Assembly (NCBI GenBank): GCA_016871275.1
Contig: VFZG01000006.1
Location: 62,001-126,000, forward strand
Length of the DNA stretch: 64,000 nucleotides
Direction: 5' to 3'
DNA from: Acidimicrobiia bacterium
Lineage (GTDB): Bacteria; Acidobacteriota; Vicinamibacteria; Vicinamibacterales; UBA2999
The notes beneath the pieces were generated by a model. The model saw only the letters and a program-made list of their open reading frames with translations. It did not search any database and was not told the origin of the DNA. How positions within the stretch are numbered: the stretch's first letter is position 1; every line of letters starts with the position of its first letter. The position numbers were made by a program, and so were the translations under genes. Shown one piece after another: positions 17,194 through 26,412 of this stretch.

Positions 17194-18798
17194 ATGGCCG
17201 ATTCCGATAGTCCTGGACACCCACGGCTGGCCCGCTCGGCCGGGGTATTCGGGCTGGCGACCATCACGAGCCGCGTGCTCGGCCTGGTTCGCGACCAGGT
17301 GCTGGCCTTCTACTTCGGCGCCGGAGATGCCAACGACGCCTTCCGCATCGCCAGCCGCATTCCCAGCCTCGTCCGGGACTTGTTCGCCGAAGGTGCCCTG
17401 AGCGCGGCGTTTGTGCCGACGTTCGCAAGGACGCTGACCTTGCACGGCCGGGAGCGCTCGTGGGAGCTGGCCAGCTCGGTGATCAATGCCCTGTTGATCG
17501 TGACGGGACTGCTGGTGGTGGGCGGCATGGTGTTCGCCGAGCCCCTGGTGCGCCTGTTTGCATCCGAGTTCACGGCCGTGCCAGGCAAGTTCGAGCTCAC
17601 GGTGTCCCTGACGCGGATCGTGTTCCCGTTCCTGACACTCGTCGCGGTCGCGGCGGTGTTGATGGGGATGCTGAACTCGCTCGGCCACTTCTTCGTGCCG
17701 GCGTTGTCGCCGGCGATGTTCAACGTCGCGGTGATCGTGATGTCGCTGGCGCTGATTCCGCTCGCGCCGTCGATTGGCCTGGAGCCCATCACCATCGTCG
17801 CGCTGGCGACCGTGGTCGGCGGCATCGGCCAGCTGGTCATTCAGTGGCCGCCGCTCGTCAAGGAAGGTTTTCGGTACCGGCCGGTGCTGAACCTGCGGGA
17901 CGAGGCGCTGCACAAGGTGCTGCTGCTGATGGGGCCGGGCACGATCGGCCTGGCGGCAACGCAGATCAATGTGCTGGTCAACAGCGTCCTGGCCACCGGC
18001 CAGGGTACCGGCGCGGTGTCGTGGCTCGATTTCGCGTTCCGGCTGATGTACCTGCCGATCGGACTGTTCGGCGTGTCGATTGCGGCCGCCGCGACGCCGG
18101 CGATCTCGCGCATGGTGGCCGAGCAGGACTTCGGCCGCATCCGAGCGACGCTGGCCAACGCGCTGGGGTTGATGATGTTTCTCAACCTGCCGGCCACCGT
18201 GGGACTGATCCTGCTGGCGCAGCCGATCGTCGCCGTGATCTTCGAGCACGGCGAATTCACGGCCGCCGACACGCAGGCCACCGCCGCCGCACTGCAGCTC
18301 TACGCCCTGGGGCTGGTCGGCTACTCGATCGTCCGCATCATCTCGCCGGCCTTCTACGCGCTCGGCCGCAGCCGCATTCCGGTCGCGGTGTCGGCGGGAT
18401 CGGTCATTGTCAACGTGGCGCTCAACGTGGCGCTGGTGAACACCATGGGCTATCGGGGCCTGGCGCTCGGCACCTCCATCACGGCCATCCTCAACGCCTC
18501 GATCCAGTTGCTGCTGTTGCGCCGCGAGGTCCAGGGATTGAATGGGGCCCGGCTCGCCGCGTCGTTCGCGCGCATCCTCGTCGCAACAGCCGCGATGGGA
18601 TTGGTCACGGCCGCCGGCCACTGGCAGCTGCTGAGCATCATGCCGGGCGATGCCCTGACGACCCAGATGCTCCGGCTCGCCATCACCATCTTCATGGCGC
18701 TGATGACGCTCGCGGCGATGGCGCAGATCCTGCGCATTCGCGAGTACGGTGAGGCCCGGGACCTGGTGATCGGCCGCTTCAAGAGGTTGGCACGGTGA
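17194..18798 (+). CDS. murJ: MurJ (MviN), lipid II flippase
   Basis: Multi-helix inner-membrane protein (534 aa, about 14 hydrophobic segments) of the MOP superfamily that moves lipid II to the periplasmic face. The start LARSAGVFGLATITSRVLGLVRDQVLAFYFG and the helix-2 region with DAFRIASRIPSLVRDLFAEGALSAAFVP are characteristic, with the arginines and acidic residues needed for transport. It stands apart from the dcw cluster but serves the same pathway. The MFS gene downstream overlaps it as GTGA. Confidence 0.93.
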   Translation: MADSDSPGHPRLARSAGVFGLATITSRVLGLVRDQVLAFYFGAGDANDAFRIASRIPSLVRDLFAEGALSAAFVPTFARTLTLHGRERSWELASSVINALLIVTGLLVVGGMVFAEPLVRLFASEFTAVPGKFELTVSLTRIVFPFLTLVAVAAVLMGMLNSLGHFFVPALSPAMFNVAVIVMSLALIPLAPSIGLEPITIVALATVVGGIGQLVIQWPPLVKEGFRYRPVLNLRDEALHKVLLLMGPGTIGLAATQINVLVNSVLATGQGTGAVSWLDFAFRLMYLPIGLFGVSIAAAATPAISRMVAEQDFGRIRATLANALGLMMFLNLPATVGLILLAQPIVAVIFEHGEFTAADTQATAAALQLYALGLVGYSIVRIISPAFYALGRSRIPVAVSAGSVIVNVALNVALVNTMGYRGLALGTSITAILNASIQLLLLRREVQGLNGARLAASFARILVATAAMGLVTAAGHWQLLSIMPGDALTTQMLRLAITIFMALMTLAAMAQILRIREYGEARDLVIGRFKRLAR

Positions 18799-19991
18799 AT
18801 GACCGCGACTCCGGCTGGCTCGGACTGAACCCTTCGATCTGGAAAGTCGCGTCCACGCACGTCGTCGTGGATATGTACAACAACATCTATGCGCCGATGT
18901 TGCCGCTGCTCATCCCGGCGCTCAATCTGAAACTGGCGACGGCCGGCGTACTCGCAATGTGTTTTCAGATGGCGGGCTCGGTGTCGCAACTCGGCTTCGG
19001 CGCCATGGCGGACCGCTGGAAGCCGCGCGTGCTGCTGGTTGCCGGCCCGGTGGTGACGGTGGTGGCGTTGAGCTTGATTGGACTGGCGCAATCGCCGTTC
19101 TGGCTCGGCGTGGTGCTGGTCATTGGCGGTCTCGGCGGAGCGGCATTCCATCCGCCGGCGGCCGCGCTCGTCTATAAGCTGGCCGATCACCGCAAGGGCC
19201 TGGCCATGTCGGCGCACCTGTCTGGAGGATCGTTGGGGTTCGCGGCGGCGCCGGTCTTCGCGCCGTTCATGGCCTACGTCGGCCTGGGCTATTCGCCGAT
19301 CATCATGATTCCCGGCCTGCTCGCGCTGGCGTGGACGCTGCAGCACATGCCGCGGATGGACGCGCCGCACCAGCACGAGCGGTCGACCTGGGCATCGCTG
19401 CGCCCGGCCGCGGTACCGCTGGCGCTGCTCTACTTCACGATCGTGCTGCGCACCGCGACCACGTATGGCTTCATGACGTTCACACCGACACTGCTCACGC
19501 AGCAGGGGTTCACGATCGGCCAGGCCAGTGGCGCAGTCGGGTTGTATCTCTTCACGAGCGGCATCGGGGGATTCCTTGGCGGCCCGCTCGCCGATCGGAT
19601 GGGATCGAAGAAGGTCATCCTCTGGTCGTTGATCATTGCCGTGCCGTTCATGGCGATGGCGCCGCGGCTGTCGCCCGTCGGCTTCACGGTCATGCTGGCC
19701 ATCGGCGGCCTGCTCCTGCAGTCAACCCTGCCGATCAGCGTCACCTTCGCGCAGAGTTTCGTGAGGGGCGGCGCGGCAACGGTGTCGTCGCTGATGATGG
19801 GATTTGCGTGGGGCATGGGCAGCCTGACGGTCCCGTTGGTGGGCATGGGCGCCGATCGCTTTGGCATCGAACCCACCCTTGGCGTGGTGGCGCTCGTCCC
19901 GCTGCTGGCGGCCGCGCTGGCGTGGCGGCTGCCCGAGCGCGGCATGTATCACGTGGACTCCGGGCCGGCCGAAAAACGTATTACGATCTGA
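18795..19991 (+). CDS. MFS transporter, fosmidomycin-resistance (Fsr)-like
   Basis: 398 aa with about twelve helices. The N-terminus (STHVVVDMYNNIYAPMLPLLIPAL), GFGAMADRWKPRVLL and GGAAFHPPAAALV match the Fsr-like MFS group, which exports small toxic molecules. GGPLADRMGSKKVIL is the repeat of the loop motif in the second half. It is translationally coupled to murJ (GTG start). What it exports is unknown. Confidence 0.82.
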   Translation: MNDRDSGWLGLNPSIWKVASTHVVVDMYNNIYAPMLPLLIPALNLKLATAGVLAMCFQMAGSVSQLGFGAMADRWKPRVLLVAGPVVTVVALSLIGLAQSPFWLGVVLVIGGLGGAAFHPPAAALVYKLADHRKGLAMSAHLSGGSLGFAAAPVFAPFMAYVGLGYSPIIMIPGLLALAWTLQHMPRMDAPHQHERSTWASLRPAAVPLALLYFTIVLRTATTYGFMTFTPTLLTQQGFTIGQASGAVGLYLFTSGIGGFLGGPLADRMGSKKVILWSLIIAVPFMAMAPRLSPVGFTVMLAIGGLLLQSTLPISVTFAQSFVRGGAATVSSLMMGFAWGMGSLTVPLVGMGADRFGIEPTLGVVALVPLLAAALAWRLPERGMYHVDSGPAEKRITI

Positions 19992-19994
19992 CAC

Positions 19995-20753
19995 GTGGCC
20001 CCGTATCCCTCCGGCGTCAGCTACGCGTTCGGGCCCGGTGGCATCACGCCGGCCGTCAAGGTCCTGATCATCACGAACGTCGTCGCGTTCCTGCTGAACA
20101 TGATTGTCGGCGATCCGATGACCATGCGGCTCGGCCTGTCGCCGCAGGCGGTGTTCGAACAGGCGGCGCTGTGGCAGCCGTTCACCTACCTGTTCCTCCA
20201 CAGCACCGGCGGCTTCGGCCACATCCTGATCAACATGCTGTCGCTGTGGATGTTCGGCACCGAGCTGGAACGCATGTGGGGCACGCGGTTCTTCACGAAG
20301 TACTACCTGATCACCGGCATCGGCGCCGCCGCCACCACGCTGGCGCTGGCGATGTTCGTGGACGACATCTACTACCCGGTGACGGTGGGCGCGTCAGGCG
20401 TCATCTACGGATTGCTGCTGGCCTACGGCATGTACTTCCCGAACCGGCCGATCTACCTGTACTTCATCTTCCCGATTCCGGCCCGCATCTTCGTGATGAT
20501 CGTCGGCGCCATCGCGTTCATTTCGGCGATGAGCGGACCTGGCAGCGGCGTCGCGCACTCCGCGCACCTCGGCGGACTGGTGGTCGGCTACCTCTACCTG
20601 AAGACGCTGCGCTCGCGGCCGATGGACGAGCTCAAGTACCGCTACCTGCGCTGGAAGATGGGCCGCGCCCGCAACCGCTTCGACGTCTACTCAGGCGGCC
20701 GATCGCCGGATGATGACGAGTGGAAGCGCGAATGGAAGAAGCACATCCATTGA
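19995..20753 (+). CDS. Rhomboid-family intramembrane serine protease
   Basis: 252 aa with six to seven membrane segments. The catalytic serine is in GASGVIYG and the partner histidine in HSAHLGG, both in the correct helices. The conserved loop-1 WxR-like element is MWGTRFF, and HILINMLSLWMFGTELE carries the HxxxN motif. The cytoplasmic tail is basic and hydrophilic. GTG start, 3 nt after the MFS stop. The substrate is unknown. Confidence 0.88.
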   Translation: MAPYPSGVSYAFGPGGITPAVKVLIITNVVAFLLNMIVGDPMTMRLGLSPQAVFEQAALWQPFTYLFLHSTGGFGHILINMLSLWMFGTELERMWGTRFFTKYYLITGIGAAATTLALAMFVDDIYYPVTVGASGVIYGLLLAYGMYFPNRPIYLYFIFPIPARIFVMIVGAIAFISAMSGPGSGVAHSAHLGGLVVGYLYLKTLRSRPMDELKYRYLRWKMGRARNRFDVYSGGRSPDDDEWKREWKKHIH

Positions 20754-20832
20754 GAAGTGAGACGTAGGAAGTGGGAAGCAGGAGGCAACAGAGACCAGCC
20801 TCTCACTTGTCACTTCTCACTTCCTGCTTCTC
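20750..20832. repeat. Heptanucleotide repeat hairpin between convergent genes
   Basis: The left arm (about 20752-20784) repeats GAAGTGA-like 7-mers; the right arm (about 20800-20832) repeats the complement, TCACTTC-like. The arms face each other and can fold. The left arm starts at the rhomboid stop codon, and the right arm encodes the last residues of the cupin (EKQEVRSDK). It may serve as a bidirectional terminator. Confidence 0.8.
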
Positions 20833-21201
20833 CGTCGGCTTGTCGTGGAAGTAGCCGTCGGTCCTGTCCAGCCAGTCCTGCCGGATCGGGCTGAAGACAT
20901 CCATCTCGAACGTGTCGTCGATCGCTTCGGCCTGGTGCGGCACCCACGACGGGATGTGCAGCACTTCCCCTTCGCGAACCGTGATCTCCTCACCGTTGAT
21001 CAGGAACCGCAGGCCGCCCTGCAGCACGTAGGTCATCTGCTCGCTTTCGTGCGAGTGCATCGGCACGATCGCGCCGCGCTTCAGATAAATCTGCGTCACC
21101 ATTTCGCGTTCGCCGGTGATGATCTTTCGCGAGATCATCTCGGTCACTTTCTCGAGCGCGATTTCATCCCAGCGATGGAGGCGTACGGGTCGATGGCTCA
21201 T
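20803..21201 (-). CDS. Small cupin-domain protein
   Basis: 132-aa single-domain cupin. Metal ligands are visible in PMHSHESEQMTYVLQG (HxH...E) and in HIPSWVPHQAEA (second-motif His), so a metal-binding beta barrel is expected. Function is open: it could be a sugar isomerase, dioxygenase or sensor-type cupin. I chose ATG 21201; an in-frame start at 21285 would run across the divergent promoter pair. The C-terminal tail is encoded by the adjacent repeat and is unlikely to be structured. Confidence 0.8.
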   Translation of the reverse strand: MSHRPVRLHRWDEIALEKVTEMISRKIITGEREMVTQIYLKRGAIVPMHSHESEQMTYVLQGGLRFLINGEEITVREGEVLHIPSWVPHQAEAIDDTFEMDVFSPIRQDWLDRTDGYFHDKPTEKQEVRSDK

Positions 21202-21238
21202 GTCGGTAAGTGTCTCACGGCGTGTGAATTCGGGGCGG

Positions 21239-21266
21239 ATTATAGCACCCGCCCGGATGATATAAT
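21239..21266. promoter_or_regulatory. Interleaved divergent extended -10 promoters
   Basis: Two perfect TATAAT boxes face away from the shared gap, each with a TGN extension. The minus box is TGCTATAAT with its hexamer at 21244-21239; the plus box is TGATATAAT with its hexamer at 21261-21266. At 17-bp spacing each promoter's -35 position falls on the other's -10. The plus start would be near 21273, 2-3 nt before ATG 21276; the minus start near 21232. Confidence 0.65.
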
Positions 21267-21275
21267 TTTCCCCGC

Positions 21276-23417
21276 ATGAAGGCATCGACGCTCGCCTCCG
21301 GGACCGACGCGCGCCCCGTCACCAGCGCACGTTGGGAAGGCCTCTCATCCGACGATTTGCGGCGGGCGTATCGCACGATGCTCCTGTCGCGGCGGCTCGA
21401 CGACAAGGAGATCCAGCTCAAGAATCAGAGCTTGATCTTCTTCCAGATCAGCGGTGCCGGGCACGAAGCGGTGCTCTCGGCCGCGGGCCATCACCTGCGT
21501 CCCGGCTACGACTGGTTCTATCCCTACTATCGCGATCGCGCGCTCTGCCTCACGCTCGGCGTGACCTCGACCGAAATGCTGCTCGCCTCGGCGGGCGCGA
21601 AGGACGATCCAAGTTCCGGCGGCCGCCAGATGCCGTCGCACTGGGGACATCGCGCGCTGAACATCCCGTCGCAGGGCAGCACCACCGGCACGCAGTGCCT
21701 GCATGCGGTCGGCGCCGGCGAAGCCGGCATGATCTACCAGCGCGTCACCACCATCCCGGATCGCGCCGAGCGGTTCCACGCCGACGAAATCACCTATCTG
21801 TCGATCGGTGAAGGCGCCACCAGCGAAGGCGAATTCTGGGAGTCGCTCAACACCGCCTGCACGCGACCGGTGCCGGTGCTCTATCTCGTCGAGGACAACG
21901 GCTACGCGATCTCCGTCCCGGTCGAAGTGCAGACCGCCGGCGGCGACGTGTCGCGACTGGTCGAATCGTTCCCGAACCTGAAGCTGTGGCGCTGCGACGG
22001 CACCGATTTCCTCGACAGCTACCGCACCCTCGGTGAGGCCGTCGCCTACGTGCGCCGCGAGCGCAAGCCGGCGTTCGTCCACGCCAAGGTGATTCGCCCA
22101 TACTCACATTCGTTGTCGGACGATGAGCGGCTCTACAAGACGCCGGAGGAGCGCAAGGCCGAGGCGTTGCGGGATCCGCTGACGAAGATGCGCGCCTTCC
22201 TGATCAAGGAACAGATCGCGGCTGAAGCGGACCTCGACGCGATCCTGGCATCGGTCGATCGCGAGATCGCCGAAGCCACCGACGTCGCGCTGAAGGCGCC
22301 CAAGCCGACCGTCGACACCGCCGACTGGTTCGTGTTCTCGCCGACGGTGGACCCGACGTCGAGCGCGTTCGAGTCCGCCGCGCAGCCCGAAGGCAAGCCC
22401 GACACCATGGTCGCGGCCATCAATCGCACGATGAAGGACGAAATGGCGCGCAACCCGCGCATCGTCGTGTTCGGCGAGGACGTGGCGGATGCGAGCAAGC
22501 CGTCAGCGCTGGGGCACGTGCCCGGCAAGGGCGGCGTGTTCAAAGTGACGCACGGCTTGCAGAAGGCCTATGGCGGCGATCGGGTGTTCAACTCGCCGCT
22601 CGCCGAAGCCAACATTGTCGGCCGCGCCGTCGGCATGGCCACCCGCGGACTCAAGCCGGTCGTCGAGATCCAGTTCTTCGACTACATCTGGCCGGCGATG
22701 ATGCAGCTGAAGGACGAAATGTCGATGCTGCGCTACCGCTCGGGCAACAACTGGTCCTGCCCGATGGTGGTGCGCGTGCCGATTGGCGGCTACCTGCGCG
22801 GCGGCGCGCCCTACCATAGTCAGTCTGGCGTCAGCATCTTCGCGCACTGCCCAGGCGTGCGGATTGTGTTCCCGAGCAACGCCATCGACGCGGCCGGCCT
22901 GCTGCGCACCTCGATTCGATGCGACGATCCGGTGCTGTATCTCGAGCACAAGCATTTGTATCGCCAGACCTACAACAAGGGCGCCTATCCCGGCGCCCAC
23001 TACATGATTCCGTTCGGCAAGGGCGCGCTGCGCCGCGACGGCACCGACATGGTGGTGCTGACGTGGGGCGCGCTGGTGCAGCGCTCGCTGCTGGCCGCCC
23101 AGCAGGCCGAGAAGGACGGCATCAGCGTGGCGGTGTTCGACCTGCGCACCATCATGCCGTACGACTGGGACGGCATTGCGGAACTCGTCCGGAGGACCAG
23201 CAAGGCAATCGTCGCGCACGAGGACACTTTGACCTGCGGCTTCGGCGCCGAGATTGCCGCGCGAATTGGCGAAGAGCTGTTCGAGGACCTCGACGCGCCG
23301 GTCCGACGGGTCGCCGCGCTCGATTGCCCGGTGGCGTACTGCCCCGAACTCGAGGAGAGAATCCTGCCGCAGTCCTCGGACGTGCTCGCCGCCATCAAGA
23401 CGCTCGCCGCATACTGA
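21276..23417 (+). CDS. Fused E1 alpha-beta 2-oxoacid dehydrogenase (branched-chain type)
   Basis: Thiamine-diphosphate decarboxylase/dehydrogenase of 713 aa in which the E1 alpha (about residues 28-365) and E1 beta (about 378-713) subunits are joined. The ThDP motif is [13 protein letters not shown]...EDNGYAIS. The beta half has [25 protein letters not shown] and the transketolase C-terminal domain. The best match is 2-oxoisovalerate/branched-chain dehydrogenase, but acetoin or pyruvate cannot be excluded. E2 and E3 partners are not nearby. The start is ATG 21276, directly behind a strong extended -10. Confidence 0.85.
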   Translation: MKASTLASGTDARPVTSARWEGLSSDDLRRAYRTMLLSRRLDDKEIQLKNQSLIFFQISGAGHEAVLSAAGHHLRPGYDWFYPYYRDRALCLTLGVTSTEMLLASAGAKDDPSSGGRQMPSHWGHRALNIPSQGSTTGTQCLHAVGAGEAGMIYQRVTTIPDRAERFHADEITYLSIGEGATSEGEFWESLNTACTRPVPVLYLVEDNGYAISVPVEVQTAGGDVSRLVESFPNLKLWRCDGTDFLDSYRTLGEAVAYVRRERKPAFVHAKVIRPYSHSLSDDERLYKTPEERKAEALRDPLTKMRAFLIKEQIAAEADLDAILASVDREIAEATDVALKAPKPTVDTADWFVFSPTVDPTSSAFESAAQPEGKPDTMVAAINRTMKDEMARNPRIVVFGEDVADASKPSALGHVPGKGGVFKVTHGLQKAYGGDRVFNSPLAEANIVGRAVGMATRGLKPVVEIQFFDYIWPAMMQLKDEMSMLRYRSGNNWSCPMVVRVPIGGYLRGGAPYHSQSGVSIFAHCPGVRIVFPSNAIDAAGLLRTSIRCDDPVLYLEHKHLYRQTYNKGAYPGAHYMIPFGKGALRRDGTDMVVLTWGALVQRSLLAAQQAEKDGISVAVFDLRTIMPYDWDGIAELVRRTSKAIVAHEDTLTCGFGAEIAARIGEELFEDLDAPVRRVAALDCPVAYCPELEERILPQSSDVLAAIKTLAAY

Positions 23418-23513
23418 CCAGTGAGAAGCGAGAAGTAGGCAGTGAGAATCGCGTTCCTTCTCACCGCTCACGTCTCACTTCTCACGTCTCACTTCTGTCT
23501 TCTCACTGCGACC
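23418..23513. repeat. Heptanucleotide repeat hairpin that enters a coding region
   Basis: Left arm (23420-23448) has GTGAGAA/GCGAGAA 7-mers; right arm (23456-23509) has six CACTTCT/CACGTCT-type units in register. From GTG 23442 the right arm is read as protein, and because 7 nt x 3 is 21 nt it yields a 7-residue peptide repeat (LLTAHVS, LLTSHFC, LLTATAE). Confidence 0.82.
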
Positions 23514-24485
23514 GCCGAGCGCCCGTCCCCAGGCACTGTCGAAGTCCTCAGCGCCGTCAACGCTCTCGCGCCCCATGTCGTGGGGCTGTTCCGCGATCCA
23601 GTCGGTTTCAAGCAAACCGCCAACGGCGAGTTCTACGTGTTCGATCGACGCGGCCACACGGTGTTCGCGGTCGGCGAGGCCGGGCAGTCGGCGCAACGCC
23701 TCGTGCAGATTGGCGCGGAAGACGGGCGGCTGATCGAGCCGAGCGCGTTCGATGTGGCGCTCAACGGCAGCTTCGCGGTGTCGGATGCGCCCAACGGCCG
23801 CGAGCGCGTGCAGCTGTTCGACGCCGGCGGCGTGCGCACCGGCGGTTTCATTTTGCCGGGGCGCGGTTCCTCGCGAGTGGTGTTTGGCACGCTGGCGCTC
23901 AACGGCGTCGGCACGTTGTCGTTCAACGGGCGCACGGTGTTGATGAGCCATCCGGAAAGCGGCTGGCTGATGTCGGAGTATGCGCTGGACGGCACGCCGC
24001 TGCGGTCAATCGGTCAACTCCGCAAGACCGGACACGAAAGCGACCGTGATCTCCACCTGGCGCTGAACGCCGGTGTGCCGATCGCGGATCCGAACGGCGG
24101 GTTCTATTTCGTGTTCATGGCGGGCCAGCCGGCGTTCAGGAAGTACGACGACACGGGTGAGCTGGTTTATGAGCGGATCGTCCAGGGCCGGGAGGTAGAC
24201 CCCTTGGTGCGCGCTTTGCCCGATCGGTGGCCGCGACGCAGGGTTGGTGAACTGCCGCTGGTCGCTCCCACGGTCAGGACCGCAGCGGTGGATCGATCCG
24301 GCCGGCTGTGGATCTCGTTCGTGATTCCGTTTTCGTACGTCTACGACGTCTCCGGCGAGAAGACCCGCACGGTTCAGTTCCGCGGCGCGGGGATCATCGC
24401 GCCATCGAGCTTGTCGTTCAACGATCGCGGCCGGGTGCTGGTCACACCCGGGTGTTATGAGTTTTCCGTCGATCGGCAGCTATAA
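23442..24485 (+). CDS. Secreted beta-propeller-like protein
   Basis: 347 aa from GTG 23442. The N-terminal ~26 residues form a hydrophobic signal peptide encoded by the heptamer repeat. The mature part shows repeated short beta motifs such as GEFYVFDRRGHTVFAVGE, NGSFAVSDAPNGRERVQLFD and NGGFYFVFMAG, resembling NHL/6-bladed propeller proteins. No catalytic residue is recognised. If the repeat were excluded from the gene no exported start would remain, so the repeat seems to be used as the export signal. The next gene starts after a 16-nt gap. Confidence 0.6.
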   Translation: MRIAFLLTAHVSLLTSHFCLLTATAERPSPGTVEVLSAVNALAPHVVGLFRDPVGFKQTANGEFYVFDRRGHTVFAVGEAGQSAQRLVQIGAEDGRLIEPSAFDVALNGSFAVSDAPNGRERVQLFDAGGVRTGGFILPGRGSSRVVFGTLALNGVGTLSFNGRTVLMSHPESGWLMSEYALDGTPLRSIGQLRKTGHESDRDLHLALNAGVPIADPNGGFYFVFMAGQPAFRKYDDTGELVYERIVQGREVDPLVRALPDRWPRRRVGELPLVAPTVRTAAVDRSGRLWISFVIPFSYVYDVSGEKTRTVQFRGAGIIAPSSLSFNDRGRVLVTPGCYEFSVDRQL

Positions 24486-24486
24486 T
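24481..24486 (+). promoter_or_regulatory. -10 TATAAT before the SGNH lipoprotein
   Basis: Perfect TATAAT 15 nt before ATG 24502, overlapping the end of the upstream gene. No convincing -35 at 16-18 nt. The predicted leader is about 9 nt. Confidence 0.45.
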
Positions 24487-24501
24487 CACCAGTTCCTGTC
24501 C

Positions 24502-25530
24502 ATGGGAAACGTCCTGTCTGGCGCGCTGCGCGCGGCACAGCTGTGCCTGCTCACTCTTGCTCTTGGCGCTGGTTGCGGCTCGCCGACCGCGCCAACCCCA
24601 CCGGAGCCACCGCCGCCGCCGTCCCCGCCACCGGTCGCCGAGGCGCCGACGCTGTCGTGCGCCGAGGGCGTGTCGCGATCCACCGTCAATGCCACGGGCC
24701 TGGAGATCAACTTCGATACGCCGACCGCGGCCAACGGCGAGGGATCCGTGACGGTCAGCTGCTCGCCGGCATCGGGGGCCACGTTTCCGATCGGCGTGAC
24801 GCAGGTCAACTGCACCGCGACCGATTCGCTGAGCCGGACCGGCACGTGCTCCTTCAACGTCACGGTATCCAGGCTGTCGACGATTTCGCGAACGACCTAC
24901 CTGGCGTTCGGCGACAGCATCACGGCTGGCGAAGTCACGGTGCCGGTCGGCACCATCGTGATCGGCCCGGGCTCGGTCACCAGGCAGGTGGTCGTGCCGC
25001 AGGCGGCGTGGCCGGCCGTGGTGTTGCGAACGCTTCAGGGCCGCTACTCCTCGCAATCGAACAGCTTCACGGTTGCCAACCACGGGCTGAGCGGCGAACA
25101 GGCCATTTACGCGCGAAGCCGGTTCATCTCGTCGCTGAACACGGTCCGTCCCGAGGTGGTAATGTTCCTACACGGTCACAACGACATTAGCGGCGGACGG
25201 GATGGGGCTGCCAGCGGAGCCGCATCTGAAATCGAGGCGATGGCGGCGGAAGCACGGGGGCGCGGCATCCGGATGTTCATCGGCACCGTGCTGCCGGCGC
25301 GAACCAGCGGCAACAAGCACATCCTGCCGGCCTTCATCGACGACTTCAACCGCCGCCTGGAGATTGTCGCCTCGCGGCAAAGCGCCACCATTGTCGACAC
25401 CTATGCCGCGCTCGTCACCGACGTCAACCGCTACATCGGCATCGACGGCCTGCACCCGACGGAAGCCGGCTACGCGAAGATTGCCGATGCCTTCTTCCAG
25501 GCGATCCAGAACGCCTACGAAGTGCAATAG
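24502..25530 (+). CDS. Lipoprotein with HYR domain and SGNH/GDSL hydrolase domain
   Basis: 342 aa from ATG 24502. The signal sequence ends in LALGAGC; the lipobox is imperfect (Gly at -3). A Pro-rich linker (TPPEPPPPPSPPP) follows, then a hyalin-repeat-like Ig fold (about residues 45-120; NCTATDSLSRTGTC), then the SGNH esterase domain. Its blocks are AFGDSIT (nucleophile Ser), NHGLSGEQ, LHGHND and DGLHPTEAGY (Asp/His). It is predicted to be a surface-anchored esterase acting on a carbohydrate or lipid ester. An in-frame ATG at 24457 would overlap the previous gene. Confidence 0.8.
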   Translation: MGNVLSGALRAAQLCLLTLALGAGCGSPTAPTPPEPPPPPSPPPVAEAPTLSCAEGVSRSTVNATGLEINFDTPTAANGEGSVTVSCSPASGATFPIGVTQVNCTATDSLSRTGTCSFNVTVSRLSTISRTTYLAFGDSITAGEVTVPVGTIVIGPGSVTRQVVVPQAAWPAVVLRTLQGRYSSQSNSFTVANHGLSGEQAIYARSRFISSLNTVRPEVVMFLHGHNDISGGRDGAASGAASEIEAMAAEARGRGIRMFIGTVLPARTSGNKHILPAFIDDFNRRLEIVASRQSATIVDTYAALVTDVNRYIGIDGLHPTEAGYAKIADAFFQAIQNAYEVQ

Positions 25531-25563
25531 TCTTCCTGCTTCGCCACGGCGCCAAGACACGCT

Positions 25564-26412
25564 ATGGTCACTGCGGAGCACCTGACTCGCGTCTTCGACC
25601 AGCGCGTGGCGGTGCGTGACCTGTCGCTGTCGGTGCGCGCCGGCGAGATTGTCGCGCTGCTGGGCCCCAATGGCGCCGGCAAGACCACCACCATGCGGAT
25701 GCTGGCGGGACTGATTCTCCCCACCGCCGGCCGTATCACCATCAACAACGTCGAGCTGTCGGAGTCCACGGCCGGGAAGGCGCGCAGTTCCGTCGGCCTG
25801 CTGACTGAAGCGCCAGGACTCTGGGAACGATTGCCGGTCCGGCTCAACCTGCTGACCTACGCGCGGCTGCAGGGCGTGGAACGCCCGGAGGGGCGCGTCG
25901 ACGAGGCGCTGGCGCAGGTGGACCTCGCCGGTCGCGCGGACGATTCCGCCGGCAGGCTGTCGAAGGGCTTGAAGCAGCGGGTCGCGATCGCGCGGGCGCT
26001 GTTGCACCGGCCGCCGGTGCTGCTGCTCGATGAACCAACCTCGGGACTGGATCCTGCGAGCGCCCGTCAGATCCGCGACCTCATCCTCGAGCTGCGTTCG
26101 CAGGGACGCGCGATCCTCGTCACGACGCACAACCTCGCCGAGGCGGAGGAGCTGTCGGATCGGATTGCCGTCCTCCAGACCAGCCTGCTGGCGCTGGACA
26201 CACCCGCCGCGCTTCGCAAGGCCAAGGCCGGCACGCACGTGGTCATCGAGTTCGAGGGAGGAGAGCTTATCGAACGACCGATTGGCAACGGCCTCGCCAT
26301 ACCTGACATTGTCGCCGCGCTGGTGTCGGAGGGCCGGCGGATCGTCCGGGTCACGCCCGAGCAACGTTCGCTCGAGCAGGTGTATCTCGACCTGGTGCAA
26401 GGGGGCCCATGA
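25564..26412 (+). CDS. ABC transporter ATP-binding subunit (ABC-2 type)
   Basis: 282 aa. Walker A GPNGAGKTTT, Q-loop region, signature LSKGLKQRVAIARAL and Walker B LLLLDEPTSGLDP are all intact, followed by an H-loop (TTHNLAEAEEL). The C-terminal extension resembles the DrrA/NatA group. It forms a two-gene exporter with the permease, whose ATG overlaps its stop as ATGA. The substrate is unknown. Confidence 0.9.
   Translation: MVTAEHLTRVFDQRVAVRDLSLSVRAGEIVALLGPNGAGKTTTMRMLAGLILPTAGRITINNVELSESTAGKARSSVGLLTEAPGLWERLPVRLNLLTYARLQGVERPEGRVDEALAQVDLAGRADDSAGRLSKGLKQRVAIARALLHRPPVLLLDEPTSGLDPASARQIRDLILELRSQGRAILVTTHNLAEAEELSDRIAVLQTSLLALDTPAALRKAKAGTHVVIEFEGGELIERPIGNGLAIPDIVAALVSEGRRIVRVTPEQRSLEQVYLDLVQGGP

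Noticed and set aside
17176-18621. 481-codon open frame antisense to murJ
   Set aside because: Low-complexity His/Arg/Gln composition, no family motif; murJ is clearly real on the other strand.
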